DNA of 64,000 nucleotides, taken from assembly GCF_030546755.1 (NCBI RefSeq), contig NZ_JAUOPE010000004.1, forward strand, positions 248,001 to 312,000. The letters are read 5' to 3'. This document shows positions 16,745 to 25,678 of the stretch, piece after piece; position 1 is the first letter of the stretch, and every line of letters starts with the position of its first letter. This DNA is from Colwellia sp. 1_MG-2023. Lineage in GTDB: Bacteria; Pseudomonadota; Gammaproteobacteria; Enterobacterales; Alteromonadaceae. Position numbers and translations under genes: made by a program. The notes beneath the pieces are model-generated. The model was not told the DNA's origin. It ran no database searches and saw only the letters and a program-made list of their open reading frames with translations.

Positions 16745-16809
16745 TAAACTCTTTCCATAAAGTTAATAATTTATTGTAGAGCCTCACTTTTGTGAGGCTT
16801 TTTGTTTCT
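16745..16809. repeat. Left copy of ~65-bp imperfect direct repeat flanking the fic island
   Basis: This is closely similar to 20126-20190: both contain TAAACTCTT, then GTTAATAATTT, TTGTAGAGCC, ACTTTTGTG and TTTTTGTTT in the same order and spacing. The two copies bracket fic, the hsdM fragment and rhuM, suggesting attachment sites or an insertion duplication. Confidence 0.65.
16780..16803 (+). terminator. Rho-independent terminator
   Basis: Arms AGCCTCAC and GTGAGGCT enclose TTTT, followed by a T-run. It lies inside the left direct repeat and would end transcription entering from the plasmid-like region. Confidence 0.8.
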
Positions 16810-16904
16810 ATTTTACTATCCTGTCATAGCGGACTGGTGAAGTTATATAATTTTTAAGTTTGTTTATGCACATAACAAAAACATACATAAATAAAGTAAA
16901 AATT

Positions 16905-16995
16905 TATACATGTAACCATTATGTGTATAAATAATTTGATTTTCTATACATATAAATATTATATGTATAAACTAACTTGGTTTTTATACATATTC
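16905..16995. promoter_or_regulatory. Tandem palindromic operators upstream of fic
   Basis: Two palindromes and a half site share TATACAT: 16905-16929 (TATACAT...ATGTGTATA), 16945-16969 (perfect 10-bp arms TATACATATA/TATATGTATA), and a TATACATATT half site at 16985. They lie just ahead of the fic start codon. The Fic protein has a C-terminal winged helix, so autoregulation is plausible. Confidence 0.7.
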
Positions 16996-17008
16996 TAATT
17001 GGACAATA

Positions 17009-18094
17009 ATGAATACGACAATGGATGAATTGCCATTAGCCAATATTGAACAATGGGAAACGCGAGCTGTACTTAAAAAAACCGCTGTTGCCCATCGATA
17101 TTTGGCTGAATTAAAAGGCGTAGCCGAATCAATTCCTAATGAAGCCATTTTAATCAATACGCTTACTTTACAAGAAGCTAAACATAGCTCGGAAATTGAA
17201 AACATTATCACCACACATGATGAGTTGTTCAAAGCCGAATTATTAACGGAAACGGCTTTAAACCCTGCGACTAAAGAAGTTCAAGACTATGCCATCGCAC
17301 TAAGGCAAGGCTTTACTTTAGTGCGTGATTCAAAAATCATCAGATTGTCAGACATTTTAGCAATCCAACAAACCTTAGAAAGAAATAAAGCTGGCTTGCG
17401 TAAATTACCGGGCACTGAACTAAAGAATGCGCAAACAGCAGAAATAATCTATACACCACCACAACACCCACAAGACATAGAACGTTTGATGGATAACTTA
17501 GTGCAATACATTAACGATGATCAAATATGTAGTGCAGACCCATTAGTGAAAATGGCAATTATTCATCACCAGTTTGAAAGCATACACCCGTTTTATGATG
17601 GGAATGGTAGAACTGGCCGTATCATAAATATGTTGTATTTGGTGGCGCAAGCGTTATTGGACTTGCCGGTGTTATATTTAAGTCGTTATTTAATTGAAAA
17701 TAAGGCTGACTACTATCAACATTTGCAGGCGGTGCGAGATACTGGTGAGTGGGAGCCGTGGTTACTCTATATGCTTGAAGGTATCGCTGAAACAGCTAGA
17801 GCAACAATAGAAATGATTAAAAGCATCAAAGTACTTATGCGAGATTTTAAAAAGAAAATTCGTAACGAATTGCCTAAAATTTATCGCCAAGAACTATTGA
17901 ATAATTTGTTTAATCATCCTTATACCAAAATAGAGTTTATGATGAATGACCTTAATGTAACCCGTTTAACCGCTGCTAAATATTTAGATCAGTTAGTGGA
18001 AATAGGTTTGTTACACAAAGAAAAAATAGGCCGCAGTAACTACTACATTAACCAACAACTCGTTTATTTGTTGATAGAGCGTAATGAAAGATAA
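17009..18094 (+). CDS. fic: Fic family AMP-transferase with C-terminal winged helix
   Basis: A 361-residue Fic protein. The catalytic motif HPFYDGNGRTGR starts at His193. An N-terminal inhibitory motif of the (S/T)xxxE(G/N) type is present as SSEIEN (Glu64), so activity should be autoinhibited in cis. The C-terminal ~90 residues form a winged-helix DNA-binding domain (TRLTAAKYLDQLVEIGLLHK). The family typically transfers AMP onto target proteins. It sits behind tandem TATACAT palindromes, its likely operators, in an island between direct repeats. It ends in TAA. Confidence 0.9.
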   Translation: MNTTMDELPLANIEQWETRAVLKKTAVAHRYLAELKGVAESIPNEAILINTLTLQEAKHSSEIENIITTHDELFKAELLTETALNPATKEVQDYAIALRQGFTLVRDSKIIRLSDILAIQQTLERNKAGLRKLPGTELKNAQTAEIIYTPPQHPQDIERLMDNLVQYINDDQICSADPLVKMAIIHHQFESIHPFYDGNGRTGRIINMLYLVAQALLDLPVLYLSRYLIENKADYYQHLQAVRDTGEWEPWLLYMLEGIAETARATIEMIKSIKVLMRDFKKKIRNELPKIYRQELLNNLFNHPYTKIEFMMNDLNVTRLTAAKYLDQLVEIGLLHKEKIGRSNYYINQQLVYLLIERNER

Positions 18095-18264
18095 TGATGT
18101 CAAAATAGAGATTAAGAAATTTTAACTATTACCCTATAGGCATTAAACAAACATTTCTTAAAAAAGTAAATACTGAAAATATTAGATAAGTCGTTTGCAA
18201 AGATTATTAGATTCAATTTTTTGCTAGCTGCATAAATATAGAAAAACATATACAGGTATTAAAA

Positions 18265-18963
18265 ATGACAAGTACCGAGCAACGTAAGGCACTACAAAAT
18301 CAAATCTGGAAAATTGCCAATGATGTACGAGGTTCTGTAGATGGTTGGGACTTTAAACAATATGTACTGGGTACACTCTTCTATCGCTTTTTTAGTGAAA
18401 ACTTTGTTGAGTACATCACTGGTGGTGATGAAAGCTTAGATTACGGCTTATCTATTCGTTGTGTTCGGATGCACCCATATGAAAGTGACGGTAAAATCTT
18501 GCTAGATGTACAGTCAGTAATACCAATTCCTGAAATCGAAGATTATCAAGTTCAGATCCGTGAGAAGCGCCAGAAAGAACGAGCCTCGCGTTCTGGTGGC
18601 AGAGACACAAGCCGATATTCAATTTACTTTAATGACGAGCAAGCCCATGCGCATATCCGTAAATCAGATATTGGTTATTACACTGTGCAATTGCTTAACA
18701 ATAAGGGCTTGATTAATCAGAGCGTTTTTGAGTTCTTGAGATCCGATAACACATGCTCCTTTCCGCTGATAAAATTAGAATCAGAAGTCACGGAAACAAA
18801 CAAAAAATATAATAAGTATCGTGTCTCTCGTGATCCCGAGTTGGTCTATGATGGCAAAGAGTATTATGTCGCCCGTAACTGGGGTAAAGAAAGTGCCGAA
18901 ACATTCACTAGTAAAATCACGGATAAATTTCCTGCAATCACATATAAGCTTCATCAAGATTAA
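18265..18963 (+). CDS. HsdM N-terminal fragment fused to an unrelated domain
   Basis: A 232-residue protein. Residues 1-60 match the start of type I restriction methylase HsdM (QRKALQNQIWKIANDVRGSV, then GWDFKQYVLGTLFYRFFSEN). The methyltransferase core and NPPF motif are absent. From residue ~62 it becomes a different domain (YSIYFNDEQAHAHIRKSDIG, then IGYYTVQLLNNKGLI) of unknown family. It looks like a deletion or recombination scar in an hsdM-rhuM-hsdS locus, yet the frame is intact and ends in TAA. It cannot be an active methylase. Confidence 0.7.
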   Translation: MTSTEQRKALQNQIWKIANDVRGSVDGWDFKQYVLGTLFYRFFSENFVEYITGGDESLDYGLSIRCVRMHPYESDGKILLDVQSVIPIPEIEDYQVQIREKRQKERASRSGGRDTSRYSIYFNDEQAHAHIRKSDIGYYTVQLLNNKGLINQSVFEFLRSDNTCSFPLIKLESEVTETNKKYNKYRVSRDPELVYDGKEYYVARNWGKESAETFTSKITDKFPAITYKLHQD

Positions 18964-18979
18964 CTATAGGTAAAAAAGT

Positions 18980-19990
18980 ATGACAGAGATAGTTTCAAAT
19001 GAGCCAAGAGGACAGCTGTTTATTTACCAAACCGATGATGGTAGAACTCAAATAGAGTGCAGATTAGAAGAAGACAATTTATGGCTTAGTTTAAATCAAA
19101 TAAGTACCTTATTTGGGAGAGATAAGTCTGTTATCTCTAAGCATTTAAAGAATATATATGACGATGGTGAACTTGTACAAAAGTCAACCGTTGCAAAATA
19201 TGCAACAGTTCAAATAGAGGGTTCAAGAGAGGTTAATCGGCAATTAGAGTACTTTAACTTAGATGTGGTTTTTGCTGTTGGCTATCGAGTTCGCTCTCCG
19301 CAAGGTATTCAATTTAGACAATGGGCAACACAAACCTTACAAGAGTATTTGGTTAAAGGGTTTGTGATGGACGATGAGCGTTTAAAAAATCCAGAATCTA
19401 GTGTGTATTTTGATGAACTGCTTAATCGTATACGTGATATACGATCATCTGAAAAAGTATTTTGGCGTAAGATTTGTGATATTTATGCCACGAGTATTGA
19501 TTATGATGGTAAAGCGCCAACCAGCATGACGTTTTTTGCACAAGTACAGAATAAAATGCATTGGGCTGCCCATGGTCACACAGCCGCGGAAGTTGTTTAC
19601 CAACGCATAAGTTCAGATAAACCTCATTTAGGGTTAACACATTTTGCTGGCGATGAACCCACGAGAAAAGAAGTTGTAACAGGTAAAAACTATTTATCAG
19701 AAGATGAATTAGATACGCTAAACCGATTAGTCACTAGTTATCTTGAATTTGCTGAGTTACAGGCAAAGAGAGGAAAACTAATGAAAATGGCTGATTGGTC
19801 AAGTAAGTTAGATGATTTTCTAAAACTAAGTGAATACGATATATTAACTCATGCAGGTAGAATATCAGCTGAACAAGCTAAACTTAAAGCTAAGGAAGAA
19901 TACGATAAGTATCGACGTGTTATCGATTCAAACCCTAATCAAGTTGATCATGATTTAACTGCAGCAATAAAAAGATTAAATAATAAATAA
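18980..19990 (+). CDS. rhuM: RhuM family protein
   Basis: A 336-residue RhuM protein. It shows the usual helix-turn-helix-like start (LWLSLNQISTLFGRDKSVIS), the VKGFVMDDERLKNP segment and the SEKVFWRKICDIYATSIDYD core. Its biochemical role is unknown. RhuM genes are commonly found inside type I restriction-modification loci, consistent with the HsdM fragment 16 bp upstream; no hsdS or hsdR remains here. It ends in TAA. Confidence 0.85.
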   Translation: MTEIVSNEPRGQLFIYQTDDGRTQIECRLEEDNLWLSLNQISTLFGRDKSVISKHLKNIYDDGELVQKSTVAKYATVQIEGSREVNRQLEYFNLDVVFAVGYRVRSPQGIQFRQWATQTLQEYLVKGFVMDDERLKNPESSVYFDELLNRIRDIRSSEKVFWRKICDIYATSIDYDGKAPTSMTFFAQVQNKMHWAAHGHTAAEVVYQRISSDKPHLGLTHFAGDEPTRKEVVTGKNYLSEDELDTLNRLVTSYLEFAELQAKRGKLMKMADWSSKLDDFLKLSEYDILTHAGRISAEQAKLKAKEEYDKYRRVIDSNPNQVDHDLTAAIKRLNNK

Positions 19991-20509
19991 TAAGGTAATA
20001 TTCTTTTTACTTTTTATATGGTTACTAAAATTGACTTTTGCATAAGGATTATTGTTTAAATTGTTGTTTTTTTAAGATATAAATTTAACAATATATGTGA
20101 TCAAATCTAAAACATCGAGTAAGCCTAAACTCTTCACTTCATGTTAATAATTTCTTGTAGAGCCATACTTTTGTGGGGTTTTTGTTTTCTGATCTTTAAC
20201 CCATCCAGTAAATGCCTACTCGAAAGTTCAAAGGAGCTACGTATTACTGCGTTTAACAGAGTATAAAACACATAACAGCTTATAGGTTGTTTTTTGTAAA
20301 TACAGCTTATAGGTTGTTTTTGGACTGAATGTAGATTACAAAATTACTATCTTAGTGCACATTAAACTTATTCTTGTTTAGTTTAAAAAATATAATGATA
20401 TTACTCAAAATAAAATGCTTAAAAGTCTGGCATTAACCAGAAAAGCTATCAAACTACTTAAAGACCTTTCAGTTTTTCAATTAAACCCTGCTCAAAAATA
20501 GGCCTTAAC
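19991..20509. other. Non-coding stretch right of the fic island
   Basis: No gene was found. It holds the right copy of the ~65-bp repeat (20126-20190) and a pair of 20-bp direct repeats ACAGCTTATAGGTTGTTTTT at 20275-20294 and 20302-20321 (27-bp period). Confidence 0.4.
20126..20190. repeat. Right copy of ~65-bp imperfect direct repeat
   Basis: This is the partner of 16745-16809. The terminator stem is degenerate here (AGCCATAC...GTGGGGTT), suggesting an older or relaxed copy. Confidence 0.65.
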
Positions 20510-20812
20510 ATGAATAAACAAGCATATTTAGATTACTGTTATGAACAGTTACTTAGGATTTTCCAGCGGGCGAAAAACCATCAAAAAGATGATAAATGTA
20601 AGTATAGAACTGAAGGTTTTATTCATGCAGGTAAAAGTCTTGGAATAATATCTCAGGATGAAGCGGTTGAAATTATGGAAAAAGCTCACTTTGAGGTGTT
20701 TAATGAAAGCATCAGTTCTCGTAAAAAGAGAAAAGCTAATCTTAAAGAGGCTATCATAAGAGGTGATGACAGTTATATTAATATCCCTGCTTATGAACGC
20801 TCAAAAAATTAA
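20510..20812 (+). CDS. Small hypothetical protein
   Basis: A 100-residue, highly charged helical protein (Lys/Glu/Tyr rich) with no membrane segment and no recognised family. It ends in TAA shortly before the convergent cold-shock/DUF1294 gene. The start ATG is preceded by only a weak ribosome-binding site. Confidence 0.5.
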   Translation: MNKQAYLDYCYEQLLRIFQRAKNHQKDDKCKYRTEGFIHAGKSLGIISQDEAVEIMEKAHFEVFNESISSRKKRKANLKEAIIRGDDSYINIPAYERSKN

Positions 20813-20826
20813 TCAATATCAATCTG

Positions 20827-21435
20827 TTATTGATTAATTAACGTTAATACTTCTTCTCCGTATGAAGAAAAAAGCCACATTAAAACTCCTACGTTAATAA
20901 ATGCTGTTAACCAGAATATATGTCTAAACTCTCGCTTGGATGATTTATGTCTGAGAAACTGTTGAGCTAAAGCCGCACCTGGCCAACCGCCGGCTAACGA
21001 AAATAGATGTAAGGTACTTTCTTGTGTTCTCCAAGCTCCTCGTTGGGCCTTTGATTTATCATTGGCATACGCGATAAACGTGATCATACTTAACCCTATG
21101 TAAATGTAGAATAATTTTTCAGGGAAATTACCAAACACAAAAGCGGTTGCTATTGAAATTAAAAAAGTAATAGATAAATAGATTGAAAATTTACTGGTTT
21201 TTTTTGCTGCTTTTTTCTTTAATTTTTCACCGGCAAAGGTAGCATCACAGGCACAATATCGGCCATCTTTGTCTTTGGTGATCGAGAACGTAATTATATC
21301 GTGCATTTGCGGCGTTCTATTCTTATTTGCTAATGCCGTTTTGTGAATGAAAACCTGATCACCACCGCCATTTGGCTCGATAAAGCCGAAAGCTTTTTCA
21401 GCATTCCAGTTAATTATTTTTCCCTTGAGTCTCAC
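20827..21435 (-). CDS. Cold-shock domain/DUF1294 membrane protein
   Basis: The N-terminal cold-shock domain (GKIINWNAEKAFGFIEPNGG, then DQVFIHKTALA) is followed by a basic linker, two membrane helices, and a DUF1294 domain (DKSKAQRGAWRTQESTLHLF, then SLAGGWPGAALAQ) with further helices. A longer frame begins at 21537, but a GTG at 21435, preceded by AGGAT, puts the start directly at the cold-shock domain and is preferred (202 residues). It probably binds nucleic acid at the membrane; its exact role is unknown. Confidence 0.85.
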   Translation of the reverse strand: MRLKGKIINWNAEKAFGFIEPNGGGDQVFIHKTALANKNRTPQMHDIITFSITKDKDGRYCACDATFAGEKLKKKAAKKTSKFSIYLSITFLISIATAFVFGNFPEKLFYIYIGLSMITFIAYANDKSKAQRGAWRTQESTLHLFSLAGGWPGAALAQQFLRHKSSKREFRHIFWLTAFINVGVLMWLFSSYGEEVLTLINQ

Positions 21436-21682
21436 GGTAACATCCTTAATTTTACCCCTGTCGCATTTAATATTACTCTTAACGCTCTGATGTTTCAAAA
21501 CTATGATACAAAGCAATGATACAAAGCAATAGGTCATGGTATAGAGAATGTTTTAACGATAAACATTATATTTTTCAGTTACATTATTGTCTGTAAACCA
21601 ATGTTTTACAGTGAAATCACGAAGTGGTAACTTAATGGTTAGCTATTGAAGTTTTTGCTTCATATTCAAGAGATAAAGATAA

Positions 21683-22237
21683 ATGGAATTAATACAAGAC
21701 GCTTTTGTGGCCCTTTTCTTTGCCGGTTTACCTGTTTATGCGTTTAGCTTTTTGATGGTGTATTTTTCGTATCAAAAAGGCTATTTATCGACAAGCATTG
21801 CTTTTAAAAACGCCTTTGATAAAAACGATGAAAACCCCTCGCAGCTGTCGAAAAAGAATAAGAAAAACCTGCCATTTTTTCATTCTAAATGGGTGACTTT
21901 TGGTGGCGGTTTTTATGGCTTAATAGCCGTGCTCACTTTTTTAATTATAGAGCTATTACAAATTGTGAACTTTTGGTTAGGAGTTACCCGCTGGCAAGAC
22001 GTGACTGATTTATTCAGTATTGGTGCATTTATCGGGATGATTGTTGACTCATTCATGAATATGATCACGGCGGCGATTTGGTTTACATATTGGCCTAATA
22101 AATTACCGGCTTCTCATTTTCTTCTCTGGATTCTTATTGGTTATGGCTGTTATAGATTAGGCGCCCATTCAGCGAAATATTTTTATATTCATAAACGTTT
22201 TTTCCCGCTAAAAAATACTGACACTCATAAAATGTAA
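21683..22237 (+). CDS. Inner-membrane protein of unknown function
   Basis: A 184-residue protein with membrane segments near residues 8-28, 74-98, 112-132 and 145-162. No family is recognised. It precedes the TPP riboswitch, so it is likely an independent unit. Confidence 0.55.
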   Translation: MELIQDAFVALFFAGLPVYAFSFLMVYFSYQKGYLSTSIAFKNAFDKNDENPSQLSKKNKKNLPFFHSKWVTFGGGFYGLIAVLTFLIIELLQIVNFWLGVTRWQDVTDLFSIGAFIGMIVDSFMNMITAAIWFTYWPNKLPASHFLLWILIGYGCYRLGAHSAKYFYIHKRFFPLKNTDTHKM

Positions 22238-22289
22238 GCATAATTTATTACTAAAAATAGCTGTACATTGCATTATTAGTTGTTATTAT

Positions 22290-22390
22290 CCCGCTCGAAC
22301 CAAGGGGTGCATAAAAATTTATTGTTTTTATGCTGAGATGATTAACCCTTACTACCTGATACGGATAATGCCGACGTAGGGATGGTTAAC
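22290..22390 (+). promoter_or_regulatory. TPP (thiamin pyrophosphate) riboswitch
   Basis: The conserved THI elements are visible in order: AAGGGGTGC, GCTGAGATGATTAACCCTT, ACCTGATACGGATAATGCCG, ACGTAGGGATGG. It lies ~70 bp upstream of the TonB receptor start and should shut the thiamin operon off when TPP is plentiful. Confidence 0.95.
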
Positions 22391-22461
22391 TTATTATTGA
22401 TCGCTCGATCTTTGATAATTTGCTCTCTATTGTATTATTCGATTAATAATATGAGAGCCAC

Positions 22462-24621
22462 ATGAATTTAGCTAAATCTTCACTCGCCATTCTAACGTCT
22501 TTTAGTTTTTTATCTGCTAATGCCTATTCTTCTGTGGAAGAGGAAGTCATTGAAAGCATTACGGTTACTTCAAACTTTAAACAACAATCTCTTGCTCAAG
22601 CGCCTACCAGTATTGCTGTTGTTACGTCAGAACAAATATTAGCGCAAGGTGATCAACATTTTGAAAATGTCCTAGCAAGTCTTGCTAACGTTAATTTTTC
22701 AGGGGAGTCTTCTCGTCCTAAATTTTTGCAAATTCGTGGCGTAGGTGAGCGCTCTCAATACAGCGGTGCACCTAATTCTTCAGTTGGCTTTATCGTTGAT
22801 GATATCGACTTATCTGGCTTAGGTATGGCAGCTAGTATGTATGATGTTCACCAAGTGGAGGTTTTACGTGGTCCACAAGGTACTCGTTTTGGTGCCAATG
22901 CCTTGGCTGGTATGGTGTATATTCAATCTAATGCTCCTACCGATGTTGCCGAACATGGCATTAAAACGTCGTTTGGTAACGATGATTTAATCAATGTAGC
23001 CGGTTTTAGCTCAGGTGCTTTAAGCAAAAATTTAAATTACCGCGTAAGTATTGAACAGCATCAACAAAATGGTTTTAGAGACAATTTGTTTTTAGGTAAA
23101 GACGACACTAATGGCATTGATGAATTAAGTGGTAAGTTGAAACTTGTTTATCAAGCGAGCGACGAATTAGCCGTTGATTTTACGTTACTATTTGCGGATA
23201 TGGATAATGGTTACGACGTATGGACACTAGACAATAATGGTTTTGATACGTTAACTGATCACCCCGGTATTGATAAACAAAAGTCGTCTGGTAGTTCGTT
23301 AAAATTCTCTTATTCTGGTTTTACTAGCGCGGAATTAACTGCTATTTCAAGTTTTACAACCACAGATCATCATAATGCTTTTGATGGCGATTGGGCGAAT
23401 GCTGAATATTGGGCGAGCAAAAGCTGCACCGATTATTATGATGAAAATGGCAATGGTGATGACAGCGACCAAATTCCGTGTGTTTATGAATATTTATGGG
23501 ATAAAGAAGCTGACAGAGACGTTTGGTCACAAGAAATTCGCTTTAATAATAAGCAAAACCATAAAATATTTAATCAGACCACAGATTGGTTAGCTGGTGT
23601 TTATATCAGTAAGTTAGACGAAGAGAATGATCTGGAGTCTTATTACAATGGTTGGGAAGATGAAATTTTACTGTCGCATTATCAAGCGAAAAATTTGGCC
23701 ATATTTGCCCAACTAGACAGCACCTTGCCTGAAGATTATCAGTTGTCAGTAGGTTTACGTGTTGAAAATAGAGACAGTGATTATGTCGATAGCGAACAAG
23801 ACAGTTTCTCGCCAAGTGAAACCATGTGGGGCGGTCATATTGCTCTGAGCAAAGCGCTGAATAAAGACCATAATGCCTATGTACGTATTGCTAAAGGCTA
23901 CAAGGCTGGCGGTTTTAATATGGGCTTACCGGCTGAGTTAAGCCAATTTAAAGAGTTTGATACCGAAACCTTGCTCAACTATGAATTTGGTATAGATTCA
24001 TCTTATTTGAATAATGCTTTTCATTCTCGCGTGGCTTTTTTCTACATGGACAGAAAAGACCAGCAAGTGAATGCCTCGCAACAAGACCCGAACAATCCAC
24101 AACGTTTTACTATTTATACGGCTAATGCAACTAGCTCGACAAGTTATGGAGCTGAGCTTGATTTAGCTTGGCAAGTAACGGCTAACTTAAATGTATATGC
24201 CACATTGGGTTATTTAGATGCCCGTTATGATAACTATGCTTATTTTGATAAGTATGGGGCGAGCATTGATATTTCTGACCGAACCTTAGCTCATGCGCCT
24301 AAAAATACCTATAGCTTAGGAGGCAGTTATACCAGTGATAATGGATTGTTTGTTAATATGTCAACGTCTGGAAAAAGCAGTTTTTATTTCTCAGACAGCC
24401 ACTCAGAAAAATCGTCAAGCAATCAATTGGTTAATGCCCGTGTTGGTTATGAAACTCACACGTGGTCTGTGTATTTATGGGCTCGTAACTTAACCGATGA
24501 AAAAGTGGCAACTCGAGGATTTTACTTTGGTAACGAACCTGATATTGACTGGGCAGCAAAAAAGTTTGAACGTTTTGCTGCACCGCGACAAGTTGGTGTT
24601 ACATTAGACTATCAATTTTAG
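22462..24621 (+). CDS. TonB-dependent receptor for thiamin (riboswitch-controlled)
   Basis: A 719-residue outer-membrane receptor. It has a signal peptide (cleavage around SANAYS), a TonB box-like ESITVTS at ~30, a plug domain with QILAQGDQHFENVLASL and VEVLRGPQGTRFGANALAG, then a beta-barrel ending in Phe (LDYQF). A TPP riboswitch lies upstream and thiamin-handling genes lie downstream, so the substrate is most likely thiamin or a phosphate ester or precursor (inference). A small hairpin GATGCG/CGCATC at 24631-24650 separates it from the next gene. Confidence 0.88.
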   Translation: MNLAKSSLAILTSFSFLSANAYSSVEEEVIESITVTSNFKQQSLAQAPTSIAVVTSEQILAQGDQHFENVLASLANVNFSGESSRPKFLQIRGVGERSQYSGAPNSSVGFIVDDIDLSGLGMAASMYDVHQVEVLRGPQGTRFGANALAGMVYIQSNAPTDVAEHGIKTSFGNDDLINVAGFSSGALSKNLNYRVSIEQHQQNGFRDNLFLGKDDTNGIDELSGKLKLVYQASDELAVDFTLLFADMDNGYDVWTLDNNGFDTLTDHPGIDKQKSSGSSLKFSYSGFTSAELTAISSFTTTDHHNAFDGDWANAEYWASKSCTDYYDENGNGDDSDQIPCVYEYLWDKEADRDVWSQEIRFNNKQNHKIFNQTTDWLAGVYISKLDEENDLESYYNGWEDEILLSHYQAKNLAIFAQLDSTLPEDYQLSVGLRVENRDSDYVDSEQDSFSPSETMWGGHIALSKALNKDHNAYVRIAKGYKAGGFNMGLPAELSQFKEFDTETLLNYEFGIDSSYLNNAFHSRVAFFYMDRKDQQVNASQQDPNNPQRFTIYTANATSSTSYGAELDLAWQVTANLNVYATLGYLDARYDNYAYFDKYGASIDISDRTLAHAPKNTYSLGGSYTSDNGLFVNMSTSGKSSFYFSDSHSEKSSSNQLVNARVGYETHTWSVYLWARNLTDEKVATRGFYFGNEPDIDWAAKKFERFAAPRQVGVTLDYQF

Positions 24622-24679
24622 TTTCAATGCGATGCGTAATGAAGCGCATCGGCTTACATAGTTTATTAAAGGTGAAGAA

Positions 24680-24946
24680 ATGGAAATATCTATTGAGATC
24701 AGTTTATACCCATTAGCAGAAGAAAAGTTCAAAACAGAGATTTGGGCGTTCATTAAGCGATTAAGAAATGTCGATGGTTTAGAAGTGGTTACTAATGGGA
24801 TGAGTACTCAAGTATTTGGTGACTATGACCTGGCTGTTGAAAAAGTCATGACAGAAATTAAGCACGTTCATCAAACGTTAAACGCTGCTGTTTTTATCTG
24901 TAAATTTATTGGTGGCAACCGCAGTGTTGTTGAAGCTGAAAGCTAA
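24680..24946 (+). CDS. YkoF/MTH1187-like thiamin-binding protein
   Basis: An 88-residue single-domain protein of the thiamin-binding YkoF/MTH1187 superfamily (ISIEISLYPLAEEKFKTEI, a central MSTQVFGDYD loop, then VFICKFIGG). It has no signal peptide, so it acts in the cytoplasm. It lies between the riboswitch-controlled receptor and the transporter and is probably a thiamin-binding accessory. Confidence 0.75.
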   Translation: MEISIEISLYPLAEEKFKTEIWAFIKRLRNVDGLEVVTNGMSTQVFGDYDLAVEKVMTEIKHVHQTLNAAVFICKFIGGNRSVVEAES

Positions 24947-24957
24947 GGTTGCATGAA

Positions 24958-25593
24958 ATGACTGAAACAATTGCCTATTTTACTCAATTACCTTTTTGGG
25001 AATTAATTGCCGTTGCTTCAGCATTAGCCTATGTCGTGCTAGCCGCCAAAGAAAATATTTGGTGCTGGCCTGCTGCTTTAATAAGTACCGTTATTTATAC
25101 CGTTATTTTTTATGACGTGTATTTATGGATGGAAAGCCTGTTACAAGTGTATTATTTTGCCATGGCAATTTATGGTTGGTATTGCTGGTATTACATTAAT
25201 AACCGACGACAAAAAACCTTACATATTCAATCTTGGTCAATAAGCCTTCATGTCAAAGCGATTGCACTGTTAAGTATCATTTCGATTGGTGTTGGCTGGT
25301 TAATGGCAACTTTTACACCCACGCACTTTCCGTATCTTGACTCAGCAACCACGGTTTTCTCAGTATTTACCACCTACTTAGTGGCGAAAAAAGTATTAGA
25401 AAATTGGCTGTATTGGATTGTAATTAATGCAGTTTCTGTTTACCTTTATCTTGAAAAAGATTTAGAGCCAACCGCAGCACTTTTAGTGTTATATTTCTTT
25501 ATGGCTATATATGGTTATATGCAATGGCGAGCAAAATTTAAACAACGTAAACGCAATGAGGTTTTAACTGAAACATCAACGGCACAACCATAA
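24958..25593 (+). CDS. pnuT: PnuC-family thiamin transporter (PnuT-like)
   Basis: A ~211-residue inner-membrane protein of the PnuC family. It has seven hydrophobic segments, the family signature around KENIWCWPAALISTVIYTVI, and QVYYFAMAIYGWYCW. The longest frame begins at a TTG (24949); the ATG at 24958 is preferred. Location in a TPP-riboswitch operon indicates thiamin (PnuT) and not nicotinamide riboside as substrate. It should work by diffusion, trapped by the phosphotransferase encoded next. Confidence 0.85.
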   Translation: MTETIAYFTQLPFWELIAVASALAYVVLAAKENIWCWPAALISTVIYTVIFYDVYLWMESLLQVYYFAMAIYGWYCWYYINNRRQKTLHIQSWSISLHVKAIALLSIISIGVGWLMATFTPTHFPYLDSATTVFSVFTTYLVAKKVLENWLYWIVINAVSVYLYLEKDLEPTAALLVLYFFMAIYGYMQWRAKFKQRKRNEVLTETSTAQP

Positions 25594-25678
25594 TGAAAAC
25601 CCTGGTGAACAAGATAACAATATAACGAAAATTAAAGCACTTACCTGCTTTGATGGCTATATCTGTGCAATTGAAAGA

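Noticed and set aside
20275-20321. Two 20-bp direct repeats as an origin or CRISPR-like array
   Set aside because: Only two copies and no associated genes.
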